Assembly (NCBI GenBank): GCA_018001635.1
Contig: JAGNHS010000003.1
Location: 1-64,000 of the forward strand
Reading direction: 5' to 3'
From: Pseudomonadota bacterium
Lineage (GTDB): Bacteria > Bdellovibrionota > UBA2428
Length of the DNA stretch: 64,000 nucleotides
The position numbers and the translations under genes are program-made. Every line of letters starts with the position of its first letter. Position 1 is the first letter of the stretch. The notes under the pieces were generated by a model. It made no database searches. It saw only the letters and a list, made by a program, of their open reading frames with translations, and was not told the DNA's origin. Shown here in pieces: positions 17,344 through 25,684 of this stretch.

Positions 17344-18381
17344 ATGAGTGAATTTGTTGAGCTATTAATTGTCGGTGCGGGGCCTTCTGGAATTGCGGCG
17401 GCTATTGAAGCCAAAAGGCAGGGCCTAAGTAAAATCAAAATTCTCGAAAAGGGTGCCTCTCACTCGAGTATGATCAGAACTTTTTATAAAGAAGGCAAAC
17501 GTGTCGATGCCCAATACGCGGGTCTTGAACCCATATGTTTTGGGGTGATGTGCTTAAGAGACGGTAATCGAGAAAGTTTTCTGTCTTTTATGGATCATGC
17601 CATTGCCTCTAATGGTGTTGATATCTCCTATAATTGTGAAGTTTGGGCCATTGAGAAAAAAGCGACTGAAGGCTTTATGGTTAAAAGTAGTTTGGGTGAT
17701 TTTGACGCTCGCACGGTTGTTATTGCTATAGGAAAAATGGGCCGTCCACGCACTCCCGATTATTATTCTAAAATTCCCAATTCACTTAAAAATAATAAAA
17801 CGATTCTTTTTGATATTAATTCTAGGGATCTCAAAGGATTGAATGTTTTGGTGGTGGGTGGGGGTGATAGTGCTGGAGAATATCTCGACATGCTCCACGC
17901 CCAATCTAAAGTGACGTGGAGTTATCGCCAGACAGTGATAGCTAAAATGAACGATTCCAATAAGAAGATTGTAGAAAATCTTATTAGAGACAAAAAAATT
18001 GAAGTGCTTTTGGGTTCGCAAATTAATGGGATTGAAGATGAAAACTCTAAGGCAAAAGTTGTTTTTTCGGATTCTAATATTGGCACTAGAAGCTACGATG
18101 CAGTTTTGTACGCACTTGGAGGAGTCACTCCAGTTAATTTTCTAAAAAATATTTCTGTTAAGGTGAGCGAGGCGGGCGAAGCCGAGGTGAATCAAGATAC
18201 TTGTGAGTCCTCTGTTTCAGGTTTGTATTTAACAGGTGATTTGTTGGGTAAGGGCAAGGGTGGGGGTAGTATCATTAGTGGTTTCAATTCTGCTCATGCG
18301 GCCGTTAGAGATATTGTGTCGAAACATTTTTCGATGCCCATTACAGCCGATGAAGTCAATTTGGATCACTTAAAATTTTAA
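17344..18381 (+). CDS. FAD/NAD(P)-binding oxidoreductase, YpdA / thioredoxin-reductase-like
   Basis: Starting at ATG 17344 the protein has about 345 residues and opens with the FAD Rossmann motif GAGPSG. A second dinucleotide motif, VVGGGDSAGEYL, lies mid-protein, and LYLTGDLLGKGKGGGS near the end binds FAD. This two-Rossmann layout without a CxxC pair fits YpdA-type bacillithiol-disulfide reductases and ferredoxin-NADP reductase-like proteins. An earlier ATG at 17278 is in frame, but it overlaps bolA's start codon and would leave no room for a bolA promoter. The divergent bolA-grxD pair suggests a link to thiol redox or iron-sulfur metabolism. The 3' end overlaps the next gene by four bases. 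Confidence 0.85.
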   Translation: MSEFVELLIVGAGPSGIAAAIEAKRQGLSKIKILEKGASHSSMIRTFYKEGKRVDAQYAGLEPICFGVMCLRDGNRESFLSFMDHAIASNGVDISYNCEVWAIEKKATEGFMVKSSLGDFDARTVVIAIGKMGRPRTPDYYSKIPNSLKNNKTILFDINSRDLKGLNVLVVGGGDSAGEYLDMLHAQSKVTWSYRQTVIAKMNDSNKKIVENLIRDKKIEVLLGSQINGIEDENSKAKVVFSDSNIGTRSYDAVLYALGGVTPVNFLKNISVKVSEAGEAEVNQDTCESSVSGLYLTGDLLGKGKGGGSIISGFNSAHAAVRDIVSKHFSMPITADEVNLDHLKF

Positions 18382-19799
18382 TGTTGAATTAATAAGTAAA
18401 GCAATCGTTCACAGAGTCCCATAACGGAACTTAGGGGTCGAAATTTAGAAAGTTTTAGATCTTTTTTTTCTACTTCGTTTTTGTGACGGTCGAAAGCTTT
18501 GAGCGTTCGTATAAAACGGTCATTTTTCGGATTGAATTGCTCTGCTTCTCGTGCGTAATCTCTGACTATAGATGAATTAGGGTCTCTAGTGGCTAGAAAA
18601 AATTTTTTTGCAGAGGCGTCGCTGATTCCGGATAAGTTATCCCAGTTTTTTAACCTTAATATTCTATATCTTGATGCAAGGGAAATCTTTGAGGGCCATC
18701 TGTGCCCAATAATTGATGTAGAAATATAAGTTTTGCCCATCGCACGGAGATCGTTAGTAGAATTTGCGCCTGTGACTAAGGCGGGTAGTGTGCCTTGCCC
18801 TAACACCCATCTGAAGGCTTCCTGGGGAAGATTTCCAATATTTACAAAAATCACATCATTTTTATCCATTGAATCTAGTGCTGTTTTGAGTTGGCTGTCG
18901 CTTATAGAAAAAGCTTCAATTTTTGTTGGAGGTGTGGCCAGGGGTAAGGATTGGGCCATGGCTTTAAAGTAACCGAAGTGATCGATACTATCGGAGAGCA
19001 ATCCAATCACTAGCGGGCCTTTAAATTTGTCGGGTTCTACGGCAACGGCTTGTCGGTATCCATAAATAATATCTTCGAAATGATATTTTCTGCCAACATT
19101 ATTATATGACATCAATGTTTCGAATTTGTTGTTTGGGTCGACAAGCGCGAGAAGTCCATCAATTTTACTGGCTAATTCTGGAGTTTGTAATTTTGATTTT
19201 AAGAATTCCTCAGCATTGCTGACCTCTTCAAGTGGAATGGTGAGGGGCCAGTTTTTTGAAAAATTTAGAACTATTGAGCGACCCTCGTATTGTACTACGG
19301 CATTATCCCAGCCAGGCGGATTTATAACTATCAGACTCTGGGTTTTAAGATCAGGAGCAGCTCGGTTTCTTCTTCCGATGTAATCAGAGGCCCCCATAAT
19401 TGTGAATTTTGTCATTTCAATGTCTGCAGGAAGTTCGTGAATGGAATTTACAAATCTAATTTCATCATTAAGGTTTGGTGATGCGCCCTTGATTTCTGCT
19501 CTCGTTGTATTAGATGCTATATCTGCTAATTCCGGAATCATTTGTTTTAAAGACGATCTTGTGAGTTTTTCAGCGACAATTTGTATTTGACCTGTGTATC
19601 CCAATTGACGAATTTTTTTTAAAAGAGTGATGTTAGTGGACGCGTGACCATGGCCTGCTGCACCCTCAATTAAAATTCGAATTTTAGGAAATTGCATTAA
19701 ATAATTTCGAGCCCAAACTTCGTCAGGGTTTTCACAATACGTGAGCAGTGAAAATATAAAAGCAAATCCACTGAAAAAGTTTTTAAAACTAGATTTCAA
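18378..19799 (-). CDS. Exported protein with GT-B glycosyltransferase-like features
   Basis: The 473-residue protein begins with a basic-hydrophobic signal segment (residues 6-22). It then has RILIEGAAGHGHASTNITLL, which resembles the N-terminal glycine-rich nucleotide-sugar loop of GT-B enzymes such as MurG or MGDG synthase. The C-terminal half contains NDVIFVNIGNLPQEAFRWVL and LPALVTGANSTNDLRAMG, in the place where GT-B proteins bind the donor. The fold call is my inference from these segments. It follows the exported AAA+-like gene 19868-20680 by 68 bases on the same strand, so the two are probably one transcript. A sugar transferase outside the cytoplasm would lack nucleotide-sugar donors, so the target cell or a changed function needs explaining. 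Confidence 0.6.
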   Translation of the reverse strand: MKSSFKNFFSGFAFIFSLLTYCENPDEVWARNYLMQFPKIRILIEGAAGHGHASTNITLLKKIRQLGYTGQIQIVAEKLTRSSLKQMIPELADIASNTTRAEIKGASPNLNDEIRFVNSIHELPADIEMTKFTIMGASDYIGRRNRAAPDLKTQSLIVINPPGWDNAVVQYEGRSIVLNFSKNWPLTIPLEEVSNAEEFLKSKLQTPELASKIDGLLALVDPNNKFETLMSYNNVGRKYHFEDIIYGYRQAVAVEPDKFKGPLVIGLLSDSIDHFGYFKAMAQSLPLATPPTKIEAFSISDSQLKTALDSMDKNDVIFVNIGNLPQEAFRWVLGQGTLPALVTGANSTNDLRAMGKTYISTSIIGHRWPSKISLASRYRILRLKNWDNLSGISDASAKKFFLATRDPNSSIVRDYAREAEQFNPKNDRFIRTLKAFDRHKNEVEKKDLKLSKFRPLSSVMGLCERLLYLLIQH

Positions 19800-19867
19800 T
19801 TAAAACTCCAATTGTTCGTATCGGAATTTCTTCTATGAAAAATAATGAGTGTCAAAATTTTGTGGAC

Positions 19868-20680
19868 TCACATCCAGCCAGCGTCTTTGCGAAAACTTTC
19901 TCCGTCGAGGCGTAATATTTTGAACATAGTTTTAGTTCGATCTCGATATCGACCTCGATCTCGGCTCTCAATGGCTTCTTCAATAAATTTGTCATAAGTA
20001 GAATTGGTAGTAACAAAAAGTTTTCCGCCCTTAGAGTGAACTTTGTAAACAATTTTTGTGAAGGGATTTCGCGTGTAGGGATGGTATCCTTCGTTGAAAT
20101 CATCCAATATGAAAACATCGTATTGGTTTAACCAGCCTGTGTCTTTATCGAAGGCACCAATGTTAGATTGATTTGAATTTAAATAGAGAACGCGTAAACC
20201 TCTTCGAAAAAATTCTTTGGCCACGGCTACGGCTAAGTGAGTTTTTCCAAGTCCCATGCTGCCTTCTAGATAGAGACCAGCACCTTGCTTGGGTTTCACT
20301 TCAATAAGTCTTTTAGCGGCTTCAAGGGCAGTCTTTTGACTTTCATTTTGAGGGGCGTAGTTTTCGAGCGTGCAAAAAATATTTTCAAGGGGAAGCTCTG
20401 GGTTGGCCTTTAAAAAATCCAGATCGTTTTTGAGTGTATTTCTTTGGTCTTCACCCAAATTTTTAATATTCACTTTTAATCCTTGGGTTTCGTCATTGCT
20501 TATAATTTCAGAGTTTGGAAAGGCGCTTAATAGACCCTCGGATTGTTCAGGGCTGAGGAAGAGTTGTATCGAGAGTGTGTCATCGCTTAATAGTGCTGTT
20601 TCGCAAGCTAAAGTTGGAAAAGTTGAAAATAGGGTTATTGTGATTGCTAATAGTAGCTTGTGTATTTTGATTTTTAACAC
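19868..20680 (-). CDS. AAA+ ATPase of DnaC/IstB type with an N-terminal signal peptide
   Basis: Residues 1-25 form a signal peptide (KIKIHK, then a 17-residue hydrophobic stretch, then PTLA before Cys26). A roughly 100-residue region follows, then a P-loop ATPase core: Walker A GSMGLGKT (140-147), Walker B VFILDD (189-194), a sensor-1-like LFVTTN (221-226) and an Arg-rich ESRDRGRYRDR segment. GLGKTHLA is typical of DnaA/DnaC/IstB helicase loaders, which are normally cytoplasmic. Export of such an ATPase is odd because the periplasm has no ATP. The start is GTG 20680; a strong promoter at 20689-20717 implies a nearly leaderless mRNA. An effector acting inside another cell, or an inner-membrane anchored form, are the options. 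Confidence 0.8.
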   Translation of the reverse strand: MLKIKIHKLLLAITITLFSTFPTLACETALLSDDTLSIQLFLSPEQSEGLLSAFPNSEIISNDETQGLKVNIKNLGEDQRNTLKNDLDFLKANPELPLENIFCTLENYAPQNESQKTALEAAKRLIEVKPKQGAGLYLEGSMGLGKTHLAVAVAKEFFRRGLRVLYLNSNQSNIGAFDKDTGWLNQYDVFILDDFNEGYHPYTRNPFTKIVYKVHSKGGKLFVTTNSTYDKFIEEAIESRDRGRYRDRTKTMFKILRLDGESFRKDAGWM

Positions 20681-20688
20681 AGCGTGTA

Positions 20689-20717
20689 TATATATCTGGA
20701 GCTTCTTTATAGGTCAA
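20689..20717 (-). promoter_or_regulatory. Strong sigma70-type promoter for the exported ATPase gene
   Basis: On the minus strand TTGACC (20712-20717) and TATATA (20689-20694) are separated by exactly 17 bases. The expected start of transcription is near 20682, while the only plausible start codon is GTG 20680. The mRNA would therefore be leaderless or nearly so. Confidence 0.55.
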
Positions 20718-20783
20718 TTTTAATGGATATTAAAAACAATAAGTTAAGCATTTTTTATTTAATCTAATAAGCTTTTTAGTTTG

Positions 20784-20971
20784 ATTGTGCGCTAAGAAAC
20801 GGGCCTGGATTATTTCTGCCAAAATTTATAAGTACCTTTAAATTCAATGACTAGAGCATCTTGGGGTGAGCGATGAGGCAAGGCCTCGAGCTTCAGGGGT
20901 CGCCCAAGCCGCTCTAGTCATTGAATTTAAAGGTAGTGATAGATTTCCAGGCCCGTTTCTTAGCGCACAAT
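20784..20971. repeat. Inverted-repeat element, copy 2, with nested palindromes
   Basis: The ends 20784-20808 and 20947-20971 are perfect 25-bp inverted copies (ATTGTGCGCTAAGAAACGGG plus CCTGG), matching the ends of the element at 8193-8414 with few changes. Inside is a second perfect 24-bp inverted repeat (20833-20856 and 20912-20935, TACCTTTAAATTCAATGACT plus AGAG) and then a CTTGGG/CCCAAG pair. Most of the 188 bp could thus fold into one long hairpin. It begins 4 bases after the stop of the gene at 20976-21731. No coding frame is present. It is probably a nonautonomous mobile or ERIC-like repeat. Confidence 0.8.
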
Positions 20972-20975
20972 AGAA

Positions 20976-21731
20976 TTATTTAAGTTTAGAGAAGCGAAAT
21001 TTTAAAATGGCGATGACCCAGCTCATGGGGTCTTTAAAGGGTCGAATTTTCTTACCTTCTGTAAAATCTCTAGAGCTATATGAGACGGGTATTTCGAGGG
21101 GTTTGGCTCCGGCTCTTAGGAGTTTTGCTAGGAGTTCGAAATCAAAATCAAAGCGATCTGAGTAAAGCTTAAACTCGCTAAGATATTTGCGGCGAAAAAT
21201 TTTATACATGGTTGTGGGGTCGCTGAGTCTTTGCCCGTAAATGACATTGAAAAATAAATGGAAGAAAAAGCCGCCCATATTTAAAATCAGTGCGCTTATG
21301 GGTTGTCCCGAAAAATTTCTAATTTTCCAATTACCTGCTGAGAGATGTCGGCTTCCCAAAACAAAATCAGTTTTACCATTTAAAATTGGAGCTAGAAGTT
21401 CGTTGTAATCATTGACGTCATATTCGAGGTCGGCATCTTGAATGAGGAGTATATCTCCTGTGGATTCACTTAATCCCTCGCGAACGGCATTGCCCTTACC
21501 TTTGGCTTTTGACTGAAAGATCACTTTAATATCGTTATCGGTGTCGCCACTTTCTTTTATGAATTCTTTCACGCGTTGCTCGGACTGGTCATTTGAAGGG
21601 CTAACAACAAGAACCATCTCCTTTTTGATGCCATTGCTTAGTTTTACGGCATAAACCTGTTCTAAAAGTTGTTTGACGGTTGCGGCCTCGTTATAAATAG
21701 GAATAATAATGGAGAGTGTGGTTTGGGCCAT
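20976..21731 (-). CDS. Family 2 glycosyltransferase, dolichol-phosphate-mannose-synthase-like
   Basis: The 251-residue enzyme has the GT-A pattern SIIIPIYNEAATV at the start, then GKGNAVREGL and QDADLEYD (the DxD-type metal site), with the SDRFDFDFELLAKLL segment near the end. This matches polyprenyl-phosphate glycosyl transferases that move a sugar from a nucleotide donor to a lipid carrier on the inner face of the membrane. There is no strong C-terminal TM pair. The divergent neighbours at 21781-25448 are GT-C-like membrane enzymes that would use such lipid-linked sugars, so a shared glycan pathway is likely. Confidence 0.92.
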   Translation of the reverse strand: MAQTTLSIIIPIYNEAATVKQLLEQVYAVKLSNGIKKEMVLVVSPSNDQSEQRVKEFIKESGDTDNDIKVIFQSKAKGKGNAVREGLSESTGDILLIQDADLEYDVNDYNELLAPILNGKTDFVLGSRHLSAGNWKIRNFSGQPISALILNMGGFFFHLFFNVIYGQRLSDPTTMYKIFRRKYLSEFKLYSDRFDFDFELLAKLLRAGAKPLEIPVSYSSRDFTEGKKIRPFKDPMSWVIAILKFRFSKLK

Positions 21732-21780
21732 GTTGCTAAAAGCTTTTTAGTGGCTTGACCTAAGTCTTTGCAATCTTAAA

Positions 21781-24009
21781 GTGAAAAAAGAATTTATGAA
21801 AGCTCTTTTACAGAAGCTCCAGTCGGATAGCTTGTCGGGATATTTTTTGACTTCGCTTCTCCTTTGTTTTGTCTTTTTTCCTTATTTCTTTTTGGGGCTG
21901 AAAAGTCCCATGATGGCACCTCATTCATGGGCTTTGAGCGATACTGTCGTTTCGCATATGGTCTTTATTCCTGGGTTGAAATCATTCAAATATCAACTTT
22001 TTCACAATGGTCAAATTTTATGGAATAATTTGCGCGCCATGGGAATGCCCCTTTTGGCTAATGAAATTCAAGCCGCTCCTTTATTTCCTTTAACCTGGCT
22101 TTTTTTATTCTTACCAATCAGCTTATTTTGGAATTTTTTTGTGATTGCGAAGCTTCTTTTAGCTTCAACTTTTGGAATTTACATTGCCAGAAGAAGTTTG
22201 GGATTTAATTTTTATACATCCTTATTCTTTGTCTTTAATTTCTGCTTTGGAATGTATGTTTTAAGATACATGAATCATCCATGGCACAACGCTTTTATTG
22301 CGGGGCTGCTTTATTGGATTTTTTTAGACCGACTTAAGCAAGGGTCTCAGTCTATAAAAACTTTTTTAGGATTAAGTTTTTCTGTTTATTGTCTAATTAC
22401 GGCGGGATTCCCTTCTAATTCAGTCTTGATGGGTTTGCTGGTCACACTCATTGTCGTGGCAGACGGAATATTTAATAAAACTTTGAAGAAGAATTTTAAA
22501 TGGATTTTTCTCACATATTTAATGGCTCATTGCGTGGGGCTTTGTTTGGGGTCCTCCCAAGTTTTCTCCCTTCTAGAAACTTTAAAGCAAACAGCTGCCA
22601 GCTTTCGAAAGGATATAGGACTTTACCAAGTTAAAAGTCCGATTCTTTTTCTGGGTATGATTTTTCGATTTGCTAATGGTTTAGCTCCCTTTGAAATTAT
22701 CCATGTTTTTAGAATATTGCCTATTTTTTTCTTTGTTTCCGCGGCGTTTGTTTTAATTCGTAATCGAATATTAAATCATTGGGATAAAATCATGCTTCTT
22801 GTTTTAGCTTTTGCGGGATTAAAATATTTTCCAATTCTTCCAATCTTTAACAAGTTTATGGGTTCCTTGCCCATATTGGATCGAACACACTTCACCATTT
22901 ATGGTTTTTGCTTTTTCATTCTTCCATTTTCATATTTTTCGGCAAGAGGCTTAGGTTTTTGGATCGAAAAAAAACTTCATTCTAATATTTTGTATGCTTC
23001 ATTGGGGATCAATGCCCTACTCATTATTGGGGCGTTCTTTTATGCGCGCCGTGAAGCTTGTGAAATAAATCCATTGCGTTTTGCTCTACTCATATTCCCC
23101 CTTTTCGCCTTACTTATATATTTATTTAAAGGGCGTTTGTTTTATTCAAAACCGAAGGGCATTTTTCTTTTAATAGCGGCCTTTATGCTTGAATTTTTAT
23201 TCACTCAACCTTCAGGTTTTATAAGTACGAAAGATCCATTTTATAAAGCGAATTTAATTGGCGAAGCCAGCTCTGAAGATTTATCTCAACAGATTTCATC
23301 TGATGAAAAAATAAATTTTAGAATAGAAGAAGCCAATGGGGTCTATTCGGATTCAGGAGTGGCTACGGCAGATGTGGGTGCGACGGCTATTCTGAGTGAG
23401 CGTCAGCAAATATTTCGTAGCTCACTGTTTGAGGTTCCTTGGGAAGGATATTTGCCTTTAGAGAAAGCTAAATTCTCGTATTCGAATCCACTGCAAGCGA
23501 CTTCATTATTCTGGGATTCGAAAAAGCAAAAGTTCAATAAAGATTTTAATCATTCGAGAGCCTATTTAGCGGCCAGCTGCAGGACGGTAGAAAACTTAAA
23601 GAGTGCTCAAGAAATTTTTAAGAACGGGTCATTTAAGTTTGGAGACTTAATCATTGAAGTTCCTGATTCGTTTTGTTCATCGTATCGTTTGAAATCGTTT
23701 CAAAATATAAAAATTCTCGAAGATAAGGGAAACTATATTCGTTTTGAGAGCATTTCTGGCCCTGCTTATTTAGTTCTAAGTGATACACTTTTTCCCGGAT
23801 GGTATGCGCGCGATAAAATCAGTGGCGACAAGCTTCCCATCTTAGCTGCAAATTTGAATTTTAGAGCTTTAAAATTATCTGAAAAAAGACATTATGAAAT
23901 CGAATATTTTTATGAACCTCTTTGGTTGAAAAAGTCTTTACTTATGTTGCTGTTTGGCTTTTTGCTTCTTGGCGCTTATTCGATTTTTTTAAAAAGGACT
24001 TCAACATGA
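21781..24009 (+). CDS. Polytopic membrane protein, YfhO-like (GT-C type)
   Basis: The 742-residue protein has about 12 or more hydrophobic segments through residue 470, then a soluble domain, and a final TM near the C-terminus. Near the end it reads LVLSDTLFPGWYARDK and then ILAANLNFRALKL, the pattern of YfhO family proteins, which help glycosylate teichoic acids or other surface polymers. The start is GTG 21781, with ATG 21796 as an alternative. Its stop overlaps the next gene's ATG (ATGA at 24006-24009), so both are translated together. The acceptor is unknown. Confidence 0.82.
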   Translation: MKKEFMKALLQKLQSDSLSGYFLTSLLLCFVFFPYFFLGLKSPMMAPHSWALSDTVVSHMVFIPGLKSFKYQLFHNGQILWNNLRAMGMPLLANEIQAAPLFPLTWLFLFLPISLFWNFFVIAKLLLASTFGIYIARRSLGFNFYTSLFFVFNFCFGMYVLRYMNHPWHNAFIAGLLYWIFLDRLKQGSQSIKTFLGLSFSVYCLITAGFPSNSVLMGLLVTLIVVADGIFNKTLKKNFKWIFLTYLMAHCVGLCLGSSQVFSLLETLKQTAASFRKDIGLYQVKSPILFLGMIFRFANGLAPFEIIHVFRILPIFFFVSAAFVLIRNRILNHWDKIMLLVLAFAGLKYFPILPIFNKFMGSLPILDRTHFTIYGFCFFILPFSYFSARGLGFWIEKKLHSNILYASLGINALLIIGAFFYARREACEINPLRFALLIFPLFALLIYLFKGRLFYSKPKGIFLLIAAFMLEFLFTQPSGFISTKDPFYKANLIGEASSEDLSQQISSDEKINFRIEEANGVYSDSGVATADVGATAILSERQQIFRSSLFEVPWEGYLPLEKAKFSYSNPLQATSLFWDSKKQKFNKDFNHSRAYLAASCRTVENLKSAQEIFKNGSFKFGDLIIEVPDSFCSSYRLKSFQNIKILEDKGNYIRFESISGPAYLVLSDTLFPGWYARDKISGDKLPILAANLNFRALKLSEKRHYEIEYFYEPLWLKKSLLMLLFGFLLLGAYSIFLKRTST

Positions 24010-25448
24010 GAAGACGTGAACTTCGTTTATGGATGTGGGCCGTAGCTTTGTTGGCTATTTATTCAACGTTGACTCTTTTTATAAGTGCCTGGGAGCTGAA
24101 GAGCACCATTGATGAAAATATTTATAGAGTGGCAGGGCTTCAATATTTAAAATTTAGAGAGTTTTCAATCAATTTTGAGCATCCTCCATTTTCTAAATGG
24201 TGGGGTGCGAGTCTCCCCTATTTGTTCGGTAAAACTGACAGCGTATTTTGGTATAGAGTTCCTCATATTTTATTGTTCTTGAGTGTGGGGTTATTGGTTT
24301 GTTTCCTTTTGTGGAGGCATGTCTCACCTCTCTCGGGGGTCTTCTGGAGTCTTTTATATTTTCTATGTCCGAATACGAAAGCTATGGCTTCACTTCATGT
24401 GAATGATTTTGATGTGGCCGCTTGGTTAATACTAATGGTGGCTATCCTTTATGCTTTTGCTCGAAAGCGCGATCATGCCAATGCTCCTATGTTTTTTGCA
24501 GGTATATCTTTGGCACTTTCGCTCAATTCTAAATTTACAGGGCTATTTATTTTGCCATTTTTAGGGCTTTGGTTTTTTCTTATACGAAGAACTCATAAAA
24601 ATTTGAAAAAGGAATTGGGATTTTTAAGCTTAGGGATTTTCTTGGGTTTTCTTATAAGTTATTTGGGTAATTTTTCTGAAATTCTTTGGTATGGGAAGGG
24701 GATTGATGCTCAAAGATTGCATGATCGAGTGGCGACCCATCCTTCTTCACTCTTTGGAGAAATTCGGAGCACTGGATTTTGGTATTATTACTTAGTTTGT
24801 TTTTTTTCAAAAACACCTTTAATGGTTTTAGTCTTGCTTCCATTTGGACTTTATTCAGGAATAAAGCGCGACAAAACTATGCTTTGGCTTTGTGCAATTC
24901 CTGCACTTTTTTTATTGATTTATTTGTCGCGTTTGAATGTGCAAACGGGCTTAAGATATTTTTTACCAGGAGTTCTCTTAATTTATTTTATAGCCGCTTG
25001 TGGCTTAGCCAAATTTCATCAGGTTTTGGGAAATCAAGGGTCGTGGGTTATCATAGTATTGTTTTCTGGCTTGTGGATTTTAGATCAAAGAACATTGGCG
25101 ACTGGTTCCTATCTTAGTTACTTTAATTCTTTAGCCCCCATGCCTACAACTCGAAAATTTACAGATGCCAATAATGATTGGGGTCAGGATATTCCTAATC
25201 GTTTAAAGAAAGAGCTTCCTTATTTGATAATTCATGTGAACTCATTAAACGAATCTGAACTAAGAACTAAGGATTTGCAAAGTCGAATTTATGTTTACGC
25301 TGGAGCCAATGATTTGATTGGATTTTGGTCTGTAAGAGCTAAAAAGCTAAATTCTTATGAGGCTAAAAAAATTATTGGGGCTTATGAAATATTTGAATTA
25401 AGTGTGGCACAGGCTATTGAATTAGCTCAGTCTCCCGCAAGACCTTAG
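24006..25448 (+). CDS. GT39 / ArnT-like membrane glycosyltransferase
   Basis: From ATG 24006 the protein has 480 residues. After TM1 it has an extracytoplasmic STIDENIYRVAGLQYL followed by NFEHPPFSKW, the acidic pair and HPP motif of GT39 (PMT/ArnT-like) enzymes, and then about ten TM segments. Such enzymes move a sugar from a polyprenyl-phosphate donor to protein or lipid on the outer face of the inner membrane. The ATGA overlap with the YfhO-like gene and the nearby GT2 gene fit one pathway. Another open frame start upstream (23922) lies within the preceding gene and is unlikely. Confidence 0.85.
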   Translation: MRRRELRLWMWAVALLAIYSTLTLFISAWELKSTIDENIYRVAGLQYLKFREFSINFEHPPFSKWWGASLPYLFGKTDSVFWYRVPHILLFLSVGLLVCFLLWRHVSPLSGVFWSLLYFLCPNTKAMASLHVNDFDVAAWLILMVAILYAFARKRDHANAPMFFAGISLALSLNSKFTGLFILPFLGLWFFLIRRTHKNLKKELGFLSLGIFLGFLISYLGNFSEILWYGKGIDAQRLHDRVATHPSSLFGEIRSTGFWYYYLVCFFSKTPLMVLVLLPFGLYSGIKRDKTMLWLCAIPALFLLIYLSRLNVQTGLRYFLPGVLLIYFIAACGLAKFHQVLGNQGSWVIIVLFSGLWILDQRTLATGSYLSYFNSLAPMPTTRKFTDANNDWGQDIPNRLKKELPYLIIHVNSLNESELRTKDLQSRIYVYAGANDLIGFWSVRAKKLNSYEAKKIIGAYEIFELSVAQAIELAQSPARP

Positions 25449-25474
25449 TGCATATTGATAAAAATCTTGACGAA

Positions 25475-25561
25475 CTATTGTGAAAAGTAACTGATAAAGA
25501 ATGAGGCCATAACAAATAGAACTATTAACCATGCAAAGTTTGTTTTTTCTTTCATGCTCAT
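25475..25561 (-). CDS. Small single-TM membrane protein (28 residues)
   Basis: In the 236-base gap 25449-25684 the minus strand has ATG 25561 preceded by GAGGGTG at ribosome-site distance, and it runs 28 codons to TAG at 25475. The peptide has a charged start (MSMKEKTNF) and one hydrophobic span (AWLIVLFVMASFFISYF), so it should sit in the inner membrane. It is convergent with the GT39-like gene. Its size precludes family assignment. The rest of the gap holds only the presumed promoter region of the gene at 25685. Confidence 0.5.
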   Translation of the reverse strand: MSMKEKTNFAWLIVLFVMASFFISYFSQ

Positions 25562-25684
25562 AATTCACCCTCATGGATTAGGCTTTATTTCTATTCGACC
25601 GAACAGCGACAAACTTTAGTTAAAATTGAGTCAATGGCTTAAGTATATTTATCCTTCCTTAGAAAAGGACCGATATTCAATAAG

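Noticed and set aside
20689-20694. TATATATATA run as a simple-sequence repeat of note
   Set aside because: It is short and better explained as a -10 region with a 17-bp spaced -35 box.
20784-20971. Integron attC site or CRISPR repeat
   Set aside because: The ends lack the RYYYAAC/GTTRRRY core, and there is no repeat-spacer series or integrase.
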